DNA from: a virus
IMG/VR virus record: IMGVR_UViG_3300002835_001005
Span: 1-25,248 of that record
DNA length: 25,248 nucleotides
Strand: one strand, 5' to 3'
The notes under the pieces are model-generated. The model was not told the origin of the DNA and searched no databases. It worked only from the letters and a program-made list of their open reading frames with translations. Numbering within the stretch: the stretch's first letter is position 1; every line of letters starts with the position of its first letter. This document shows, in pieces, positions 9,008 through 15,429 of this stretch. The position numbers and the translations under genes were made by a program.

Positions 9008-9713
9008 GTTAAAAAAAATATGTATCATAGGTAATGGTGTAGGTTCTATTAGAAAAGAAAACGGAAAATTTGTTGATTCATGCGATGAAGTAGTAAGAAT
9101 CAAAAATTTTGAAACACGAGGATTTGAAAAATATATTGGAAGTAAAACAACAATATATTCAAGTAAATGGTTTGCATGGTTTGATCGTAAGATTCGCAAT
9201 AAGCCATTAAAATTTACTTTTTTAGATGAAGTTCATACATTAATGTTTATGTTTCCAAATGAATTCATTAAAGAAGATCCTAATAATAACTTTAATGCAT
9301 ACACTCTTTTATACAAACAGCTTCAGCTTAAAAATGAATTGCCTCCAATACCCAATAAAAATTGGAAAGGTCATATTGAATGTTTAAATATGTTTGGTGT
9401 TGAAAAAAAGAAAGCTATACACTTTTCTTTAAATGATGTTGAACAATTATGCATAAACATATTAAAAATACATAATAAAAACTATGTTCGATCTTTAAAA
9501 AAAATTATAGAGCCAACGTGCGGGATACGCACTGTTTTTAAAATTTTACAAATCTATCCAGATGCAGAAATATTTTTAACAGGATTTGATTGTTTTCAAA
9601 GCGGCTGGTATTGGGATCAAAGTCATAAAATCAAAGCTGTTCATTATTATTTAGACGAATTGCTTTATTTTGGCCAACTCAAAAAAATGGAAAATGTTAC
9701 TTTTTTAGATTAA
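9006..9713 (+). CDS. GT29 (sialyltransferase)-like glycosyltransferase, first copy
   Basis: A 235-residue protein. Residues 5-50 resemble the sialyl motif L of family GT29: CIIGNG near residue 6, VDSCDEVVRIKNF at 23-35, and GFEKYIGSKTTI at 39-50. Residues 170-195 resemble motif S: PTCGIRT followed by a helix and then FLTGFD. His213 and Glu218 in AVHYYLDELLYF fit the HxxxxE end motif carrying the GT29 catalytic base. It should transfer a sugar, possibly a nonulosonic acid, from a CMP-activated donor, but the donor cannot be told from sequence. There is no signal peptide, so it is cytoplasmic. Its stop overlaps the next start (TAATG), linking it to a GT-B-like transferase. The alternative is a GT42-like or uncharacterised bacterial relative. 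The fold call is fairly secure; the chemistry is inferred. Confidence 0.72.
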   Translation: MLKKICIIGNGVGSIRKENGKFVDSCDEVVRIKNFETRGFEKYIGSKTTIYSSKWFAWFDRKIRNKPLKFTFLDEVHTLMFMFPNEFIKEDPNNNFNAYTLLYKQLQLKNELPPIPNKNWKGHIECLNMFGVEKKKAIHFSLNDVEQLCINILKIHNKNYVRSLKKIIEPTCGIRTVFKILQIYPDAEIFLTGFDCFQSGWYWDQSHKIKAVHYYLDELLYFGQLKKMENVTFLD

Positions 9714-10663
9714 TGCTAAGTACTATTTTAAACAAAAGCATTGCATTTTTGTGTGATGAATCTCTACCAAATTATTTAGATAACCCTCAAAGATATGACT
9801 ACTTAAAAGGTAAGCATAGCGCAACCGGTTACTATTATTGGATATTAAAAAATTTTGGTTTTCATAATGTATCGTTAGTATCAGCTGATGATTGTTTAGA
9901 TCATTATGATGCTGTGGTATTTCATTATGATAATCATGATTGCATAGACATCAACAAAAAGTATAAGACGCTTCAAATCGTTACCGACCGCCCACAATTA
10001 CCAGGAGTTGACTTGTATGCAGCATGCAATTTGTCTTCATTCAAACCCATTCTGAATCTAGACATAATAAAAAGCACTGGAATTGGTCTTAAACATGTTT
10101 TGTGTGGTCCGCTAACATACATACATTATCCAATGGCATTAAATTACACCAAATGTAAAGCAAGTTGGCCACCCAAAGTTTTTCATTATACTGGAAGAAA
10201 GACCACACTTATAGATGAAATATACAGTGATTCCTTTGTAGATCACATGAAAAACAAAGGAGTGAATTTGCGATTTGATTTTGAAAATGATCATAACTCT
10301 GGAGATGAAGATGTTTATTTTTGTGTGCGCAAGAGAACTACTTATTTTTCATTGAAAAGCAAAGGTAATAATGTAGATACAAAATTAGGTCAAAAGACAG
10401 CTAACCGATTGTATCAAGCATGGAAAATGGGTACGCCTCTCATTATAAATGGGAATAGCGCAATGGGTTCTATATACAAAAACGAAAACGACTTCCTATT
10501 AGCTGATAATGTAGAACAGTTTGAATATCAATGTTTAAGATTATTGCATCATAAAGAGTTGTTTGATGCTATGATTGCTAATGGAAATATAAGAAAAGAC
10601 GAACATACAAACAGTCAAATTGTAAAACAATTCATTGAAGCTTTTCAAATACTTTTTAAATGA
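9713..10663 (+). CDS. GT-B-fold glycosyltransferase-like protein
   Basis: A 316-residue protein. The C-terminal third reads like the donor-binding half of a GT-B enzyme: KTANRLYQAWKMGTPLII at 228-245, a small loop with a serine (NGNSAMGS, 246-253), ENDFLLADNVEQFE at 258-271, then a helix LLHHKELFDAMIANGN. This is the usual order in GT1/GT4-type proteins, in which a selected sugar nucleotide is held by the loop after a GTP(L/V)I strand. The first half has alternating strands and helices with a possible acceptor pocket (LVSADDCLDHYDAVVFHYD). It lacks an obvious E-x7-E motif, so the exact family is open. It overlaps the GT29-like gene by one base. There is no membrane segment. Probably a cytoplasmic sugar transferase of the cargo pathway. 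Confidence 0.62.
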   Translation: MLSTILNKSIAFLCDESLPNYLDNPQRYDYLKGKHSATGYYYWILKNFGFHNVSLVSADDCLDHYDAVVFHYDNHDCIDINKKYKTLQIVTDRPQLPGVDLYAACNLSSFKPILNLDIIKSTGIGLKHVLCGPLTYIHYPMALNYTKCKASWPPKVFHYTGRKTTLIDEIYSDSFVDHMKNKGVNLRFDFENDHNSGDEDVYFCVRKRTTYFSLKSKGNNVDTKLGQKTANRLYQAWKMGTPLIINGNSAMGSIYKNENDFLLADNVEQFEYQCLRLLHHKELFDAMIANGNIRKDEHTNSQIVKQFIEAFQILFK

Positions 10664-10683
10664 AACGGAATATATAATATAAT

Positions 10684-11571
10684 ATGAATGGTGAGTATCA
10701 CATCAATAAAAGAAATGAGCGATATTATGTTAACAGCTTAAAGGATAGTTTTTTATATAAACTGCAAGGATTAACCACAATTGAGTTGAGCGTCACTGAG
10801 TTGTGTACACGCAAATGTTCATTTTGCCCTCGCGGTGATTCTACGGTTTACCCAAATCAAAAGCTATTCATGAGCTCGGAAACCATTACAAACATTGCAA
10901 ATAAATGTTTAGCTGAAGGCTTTGAAGGCGATTTTCATATCTCAGGTTTTGGTGAATCATTCACGCATCCAAAGTTTCTTGAATTGACTTCTACACTAAG
11001 AGACACATTACCAAACAATCATTTGGTATTGACAACCAATGGTGACTTTTTAAATGATAAAACAATCAATGAAATAATCAAAAGAAACTTTAACAAGGTT
11101 ATTGTTAGTTGTTACGACGGCGCTGAAAGAAAAAAACATTTTACATTGTTGTTTGAAAAGAATGGTTTTCATAATTATGATATAAGAGAATTGTGGTTTA
11201 ACCCAGAGGAAACTACTGAAGATCTTATGAATCGCAATAACTTTAACAATCGCTCAGGTTCAGTAAATGTTGATTCTCAAAAAGAAAATCTTAACATCAA
11301 TTCTCCATGTTACTTGCCTTTTTACAAAGTTATTATTGATTGGAATGGAAATGCTTTATTGTGTTGTAATGATTGGAAAAAAGCTCATAAAGGATTGGGT
11401 AATATCAATACTCATTCGTTAAGTGATATTTGGTATGGTGAAGAATTGGTTAAGGTCCGTGCACAATTAGCAAACGGCAAACGTGTTGGGCCGGCGTGCG
11501 CAAACTGTAATATCAAAGGAACCTTAATTGGGAAAGAAAGCGTAAATTTACTATCGGATAAAGAGTTATGA
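10684..11571 (+). CDS. Radical SAM/SPASM-domain protein
   Basis: A 295-residue protein. C41, C45 and C48 in ELCTRKCSFCPR form the CxxxCxxC motif that binds the radical-SAM [4Fe-4S] cluster. GFGES at 88-92 matches the GGE-type SAM-binding strand, and VLTTNG at 115-120 is the usual next strand. The C-terminal part is a SPASM-like cluster domain: C209, C227/C228 in the stretch IIDWNGNALLCCND, then DIWYGEELVKVR and C272/C275 in GPACANC. Such enzymes use SAM to make a 5'-deoxyadenosyl radical for hard chemistry on peptides or sugars. No peptide precursor gene is visible nearby. It overlaps the next gene by ATGA, suggesting a shared pathway. The substrate is unknown; a modified sugar is a guess from the neighbouring transferases. 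Confidence 0.85.
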   Translation: MNGEYHINKRNERYYVNSLKDSFLYKLQGLTTIELSVTELCTRKCSFCPRGDSTVYPNQKLFMSSETITNIANKCLAEGFEGDFHISGFGESFTHPKFLELTSTLRDTLPNNHLVLTTNGDFLNDKTINEIIKRNFNKVIVSCYDGAERKKHFTLLFEKNGFHNYDIRELWFNPEETTEDLMNRNNFNNRSGSVNVDSQKENLNINSPCYLPFYKVIIDWNGNALLCCNDWKKAHKGLGNINTHSLSDIWYGEELVKVRAQLANGKRVGPACANCNIKGTLIGKESVNLLSDKEL

Positions 11572-12263
11572 TAAACGCCCATGAATATAAATGTTTTGTT
11601 GTTCAACCAAATAGGTATTTTAAATCTCTTAAGGAACAAATTAATAATGATACTTTCTATGTACATGGAGGAGGTTGGAAATTAAAAGATGAATCTCAAT
11701 ACAATTCTTCAAATAATTTATGGCGGCTTCCTCCGTTTACATATAAACTTATTAAAAAAAATCAAACAATAATTGGGGTTTTTCCTCCAGACAGATTTGA
11801 TTATCTTAAAAATGTTAAAAAATATACAATAATTGAAAATCCCGTAGACCGGGTTTATCAATGTTTTTGGTATATGCAGCATCAAATTGGAAGTAAAAAA
11901 CTCAATAAATGCGATAAAATATATGAAGAATATAATGGTGATTTAGATTCATTTATTGATATGTATATTAAAAATCCAGATAATGTAACTCTCACCGCCC
12001 ATTGTAAAAATGTCATATATGAAACACAGTATGACGCATTAAATCAATTTAAGGATTTGTCTCAATTCCAATTTGTTGGTACTGTTGAAAAGTTAAAAAA
12101 ATCAATTGACATAGTCAATGCTGGTTTTAATTTAAACTTAATATATGATGAAAAAATGAAAGCAAAAAAATTGGATTGTTTTAATCATCGGCGAGATGAA
12201 TTGGAAAAAGTATTATCACATCAATTAGAATCTTACCATTTTTATAACGATAACATTGATTAA
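11568..12263 (+). CDS. Sulfotransferase-like protein with altered PAPS-site residues
   Basis: A 231-residue protein. YTIIENPVDRVYQCFWYM at about 86-103 resembles the central RNPxDR-(V/L)xSxY helix of carbohydrate sulfotransferases (PF03567-like). FQFVGTVEKLKKSIDIVNAG at about 167-186 resembles the family's FVGxxE-(K/L)xxDxxxIxxxLG stretch. Two key elements look changed: the first Arg of the RNP motif is Glu90, and the N-terminal phosphosulfate loop (KxGS/T-type) is replaced by VVQPNRYFKSLKEQ. So the fold is likely, while PAPS-dependent sulfation is uncertain. It overlaps the radical SAM gene by ATGA and precedes the amidotransferase-like gene by eight bases. It is very AT-rich. The alternative is a sulfotransferase-fold protein with a new ligand. 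Confidence 0.55.
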   Translation: MINAHEYKCFVVQPNRYFKSLKEQINNDTFYVHGGGWKLKDESQYNSSNNLWRLPPFTYKLIKKNQTIIGVFPPDRFDYLKNVKKYTIIENPVDRVYQCFWYMQHQIGSKKLNKCDKIYEEYNGDLDSFIDMYIKNPDNVTLTAHCKNVIYETQYDALNQFKDLSQFQFVGTVEKLKKSIDIVNAGFNLNLIYDEKMKAKKLDCFNHRRDELEKVLSHQLESYHFYNDNID

Positions 12264-12271
12264 ATCATAAT

Positions 12272-13561
12272 ATGTCTAGTTTTATATTTACTGATAAAGA
12301 TTTAAATGTAGAAAATTTAAATTTTTTCTCCGCCAAAAGAGGACCGGATATTACAAATATATGTACGGTAAATGGATTTAATATGATACATAATTTATTG
12401 GATGTATCAAAAAAATGTATAACTCAACCAATAAATCATAATAATATAACTGTTTTATTTGATGGTCAAATTTATAGTCCTACTTCGGACGATCAGACAT
12501 CACTGGTAATATCTTTATATGAAAAGTATGGAAAGACTTTCGTTGAAAATATAAACGGCGAATATGCAATAATGCTTATGGATAAAACCAATGAAGTTAT
12601 TTATCTATATAGCGATATTTTTTCAACTAAACCGTTATTTTATAGTATAGAAAATGGAAATGTTGGAATTGCCACGTATGCGTCTGAATTAAAACTTTTG
12701 GGTTTTGCTAATCCAATTAGAGTAAAAGATTCTTCTTTTATAGAATTAAAGTTAAATGACTTATCAATAAAAGAATATAGCCATAGCAAATTTAACTTAA
12801 AAGAATATAAAACTACATACGATGATTGTATCGCTGCTTTAGAAAATGCTATAAAAATACGATGCAATGAAAAATGTGCAATACCATTAAGTTCAGGTCA
12901 TGATAGTGGAGCAATTTTTCAATGGTTTTTGTTAAATAATAAAAAAGAAAACTGTTTTTATTACGTCAAAAACAATAGAGAAAATGAAATTGTAATGGAC
13001 GACAGACTTAAAAAGTGTGAAGACCAAAACATGTCGTATAAAATTATTGACTATTACAAAAATAAAAGTGTTAATGATTTGATAGAATTTAAAAACATTT
13101 CAAACAATATGGAAGATTTTGAAAATTATAAACATGATGTTGTAGTTTTTATGCTTTCTAAATTGGTATCTGTTATTAAAAAAGATGGGTATGATGTTAT
13201 TATTTCAGGAAGTGGTGCTGATGCAATAATGTCAAATGATAAAAAAGATGGCGTGTATTTTTATAATTTACAAAAACCATTTCATTTTTATTCTTACATT
13301 ACTCAGCATTTTTGCAATGAATTTGAATATATAGTTGGTGCATATGGAGTGCAATTAAGATATCCATTTTTAGATAAAATTTTTGTTCAGGAATTTTTAA
13401 ATTTATCTCCTGAGCTAAAAACTCAAAAATATAAATCAGTTATAACGGAATATTTACATATTAATAACTTGATTACTAACAGTAAAAAAGTAGGAATGAG
13501 TTGTTCGCATAACGTTTATACTGAAATAGAACAAAATTTTATTTTACCGCAACATGAATAG
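12272..13561 (+). CDS. Asparagine-synthase-like protein lacking the glutaminase cysteine
   Basis: A 429-residue protein with the two-domain layout of AsnB-type enzymes. The N-terminal part keeps landmarks of the class II glutamine amidotransferase fold: RGPD at 23-26, QP at 52-53, VLFDGQIYS at 61-69, NGEYAIMLMD at 95-104 and SDIFSTKPLFY at 114-124. It begins MSSFIF and has no Cys2 and only a short region before RGPD, so glutamine hydrolysis is not expected. The synthase part has a PP-loop LSSGHDSGAIF (206-216), GSGADAI (313-319, where AsnB has GxGADE) and YGVQLRYPFLDK (358-369). It may make an amide with free ammonia or another amine, or adenylate a carboxyl group, for example on a sugar acid. 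Very AT-rich. It overlaps the next gene by eight bases. The substrate is unknown. Confidence 0.72.
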   Translation: MSSFIFTDKDLNVENLNFFSAKRGPDITNICTVNGFNMIHNLLDVSKKCITQPINHNNITVLFDGQIYSPTSDDQTSLVISLYEKYGKTFVENINGEYAIMLMDKTNEVIYLYSDIFSTKPLFYSIENGNVGIATYASELKLLGFANPIRVKDSSFIELKLNDLSIKEYSHSKFNLKEYKTTYDDCIAALENAIKIRCNEKCAIPLSSGHDSGAIFQWFLLNNKKENCFYYVKNNRENEIVMDDRLKKCEDQNMSYKIIDYYKNKSVNDLIEFKNISNNMEDFENYKHDVVVFMLSKLVSVIKKDGYDVIISGSGADAIMSNDKKDGVYFYNLQKPFHFYSYITQHFCNEFEYIVGAYGVQLRYPFLDKIFVQEFLNLSPELKTQKYKSVITEYLHINNLITNSKKVGMSCSHNVYTEIEQNFILPQHE

Positions 13562-14105
13562 CCGCATATGTATTGTTGCAAAAGGCAGTTCACTGTTATC
13601 TCATAAAATAGGTTCTCTTATAGATTCACATGACATTATTATAAGAGTTAATCATTTACCAAATGACAACAACCATGATGTCATTGGACTTAAGACGCAT
13701 ATCTTTTCAACACAGTCTCCTGATAAATTATCTAATCATATTGACGAGTTAAAAAACTTAGACATTTGGATATCTTCAGATGATGCTGAATGCTATGAAC
13801 AGTTTAATTTAATTTTAAAAATGATAAATGAAAATGAAATGTCTTACATTAAAAAGTATTTTGGTAATGTTGCAAATTTAAACAATTCATATATGCCAGA
13901 TGCTGGAATCAGTTCTATATTGTTAGCGTTATTGAGATATCCTTCTCATAAGATAAATGTATGTGGATTTGACTTGTATGAAAATGGTAATATAAGTATT
14001 GATAATGTTAAAAAAGATTCTAGTAATTTTACAACTCCAGTTTTTCAACAAGTTCTTTATTATAAAACTTTAATTAAATCTGGTACTATTACCCAATTAT
14101 ATTAA
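13554..14105 (+). CDS. Second, divergent GT29-like protein with substituted catalytic residues
   Basis: A 183-residue protein. It follows the same plan as the protein at 9006-9713: CIVAKGSSLL at 6-15, IDSHDIIIRVNH at 23-34, DVIGLKTHIFSTQ at 42-54, PDAGISSILLAL at 115-126, INVCGFDLYENG at 134-145, and a terminal helix QQVLYYKTLIKSG. It is about 50 residues shorter, missing much of the central segment. Aligned by eye on the terminal helix, the His213/Glu218 positions of the first copy fall at Thr160 or Thr161 and Gln165 or Gln166 here, so catalysis by the usual GT29 base is doubtful. It could be a partner subunit, a lectin-like binder or an enzyme with altered chemistry. Its start lies inside the end of the asparagine-synthase-like gene. 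Confidence 0.65.
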   Translation: MNSRICIVAKGSSLLSHKIGSLIDSHDIIIRVNHLPNDNNHDVIGLKTHIFSTQSPDKLSNHIDELKNLDIWISSDDAECYEQFNLILKMINENEMSYIKKYFGNVANLNNSYMPDAGISSILLALLRYPSHKINVCGFDLYENGNISIDNVKKDSSNFTTPVFQQVLYYKTLIKSGTITQLY

Positions 14106-14108
14106 AAT

Positions 14109-14786
14109 ATGAACATACACATCGGATATGACGACTCACAGGACATTGCATATCAAGTATGCAAACATTCCATCATTAAGAATAGCAGTTCTAATGCTAT
14201 CGCCATAAGTAAAATTAACTCTGATACTATAGTTGGCTATGACCGCCCATGCGATCCGCTTGCATCAACTCCTTTCACATATGCACGCTTTTATGTGCCA
14301 TTCATAAATGATTACAAAGGATGGAGTATATTTTGTGACAGCGACTTTTTATTCCTAGAAGATATTCAAAAGCTAATAGATCAATGCGATCCTCAATATG
14401 CAGTGCAAGTTGTAAAGCATGACTATACTCCATGCAATGCTGTAAAGATGAATGATAAACCTCAAAGTGTTTATCCTAGGAAAAATTGGAGTAGCTTGAT
14501 CTTATGGAACAATACTCACCCTAAAAATAAAATTCTTGATGGTGATTTGCTAAACTCTGCGAGTGCTAGTTTCTTACATCGATTCCAATGGTTAGACGAC
14601 TCTGACATTGGTGAAATTTCATATGAGTGGAATTGGCTAGTCGGCTGGTATACCGAAACATCTGAAAAGAAACCAAAGGCATTACATTTTACTGAAGGCG
14701 GCCCTTGGCTTGGTATAAAATCTGACCTTAAGTATGATGCAGAATGGTGTGCCTATTCTGCATCATTGCAAGACACTTTAAAATAA
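14109..14786 (+). CDS. GT-A-fold glycosyltransferase, GT8-like
   Basis: A 225-residue protein. MNIHIGYDDSQDIAYQVCKH at the start is a typical first strand and helix for nucleotide-sugar binding. FTYARFYVPF at 56-65 precedes WSIFCDSDFLFLEDI at 72-86, in which D77-S-D79 is the DxD motif that holds the metal and nucleotide sugar. HFTEGGPWLG at 193-202 resembles the C-terminal HFxGxxKPW motif of GT8 enzymes. Similar small GT-A proteins occur in many myovirus genomes. The predicted reaction is sugar transfer from a UDP- or GDP-sugar to a protein or glycan. Its base composition is closer to the virion genes than to its AT-rich left neighbours, so it may have a separate origin. It lies three bases after the previous stop. 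Confidence 0.78.
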   Translation: MNIHIGYDDSQDIAYQVCKHSIIKNSSSNAIAISKINSDTIVGYDRPCDPLASTPFTYARFYVPFINDYKGWSIFCDSDFLFLEDIQKLIDQCDPQYAVQVVKHDYTPCNAVKMNDKPQSVYPRKNWSSLILWNNTHPKNKILDGDLLNSASASFLHRFQWLDDSDIGEISYEWNWLVGWYTETSEKKPKALHFTEGGPWLGIKSDLKYDAEWCAYSASLQDTLK

Positions 14787-14800
14787 GAATAGTCCTCTGT

Positions 14801-14808
14801 TATAAATA
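14801..14808 (+). promoter_or_regulatory. T4-type late promoter TATAAATA
   Basis: An exact TATAAATA in the gap after the GT8-like gene, ending six bases before the ATG at 14815. In T4-like phages this octamer is the -10 element read by the gp55/gp33 late sigma system. At the usual distance, transcription would begin at or next to the start codon. Confidence 0.75.
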
Positions 14809-14814
14809 CAGAAT

Positions 14815-15429
14815 ATGGCAATGTATGCAGACTTATATGCGGATCAAGGGTCAAATTTTTCTACAGTTGTTAATGTAGGAAGTGGTGATGCATTTGATGT
14901 AAATCTTACTGGTTATACTGCGCGTGGCAAGATTCGTAAATCTTACACCAGCAGTACGTCATATGATTTTGTTGTGGCTATACCACAACCAACAACTGGA
15001 CAACTGCAGCTGTCATTGGATTCTGCTACAACAGCGGCTATAAAACCCGGCCGTTACTTGTATGATGTAGAAATAACGCAAACATCAACTGGTAAAGTTA
15101 CAAGAGTGGTTGAAGGCCAAATTGATTTTAATGCTGGCGCCAGCAGCAATCTTTTCAATGCGCAAATATTTACAGTAACTGCGTCCTACGCTCTTAAAGT
15201 AACAGACAATACTGTGCTATGTAATTGTGTAAATAATGCTATAAGTATTACTCTTCCATCTGCAGCAGCAGCACCCAACAAAATTTTCATAATAAAGAAA
15301 ATTGATGCTACCGCAAATGTGGTAACAATAGTTGGTACTGTTGATGCCACCGTTAATCCAACAATACTTACGCAATGGCAAACAGTAAAAGTTCAAAGTA
15401 ATGGAGTTAATTGGTACAACATATCATAA
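14815..15429 (+). CDS. Small virion structural protein of the fibre module
   Basis: A 204-residue protein. MAMYADLYADQGSNFSTVVN and LTGYTARGKIRKSYTSS match a family of T4-like phage proteins with a DQG-S-x-F-S-x-x-V start and an LTGYTARGQ(M/I)RKSY stretch. Residues ~1-110 form one beta domain; residues ~115-204 form a second (VTDNTVLCNCVNNAISITLP, then IIKKIDATANVVTIVG and NGVNWYNIS), resembling the small beta-repeat at the end of many fibre proteins. Two in-frame ATGs exist, at 14815 and 14821. The first is preferred because it lies exactly six bases after TATAAATA, as at other genes here, and because the decayed copy at 19681 keeps the same ATGGCA. The stop overlaps the next start (TAATG). 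Confidence 0.75.
   Translation: MAMYADLYADQGSNFSTVVNVGSGDAFDVNLTGYTARGKIRKSYTSSTSYDFVVAIPQPTTGQLQLSLDSATTAAIKPGRYLYDVEITQTSTGKVTRVVEGQIDFNAGASSNLFNAQIFTVTASYALKVTDNTVLCNCVNNAISITLPSAAAAPNKIFIIKKIDATANVVTIVGTVDATVNPTILTQWQTVKVQSNGVNWYNIS

Noticed and set aside
10671-10683. TATAAT-like host -10 promoter before the radical SAM gene
   Set aside because: The stretch is a plain run of A and T with several overlapping near-matches, and no -35 element is recognisable at the right distance.
15411-15428. Earlier in-frame ATG for the fibre at 15429
   Set aside because: It would overlap the previous gene by 19 bases; the TAATG one-base overlap at 15429 matches the other coupled junctions at 779 and 9713.
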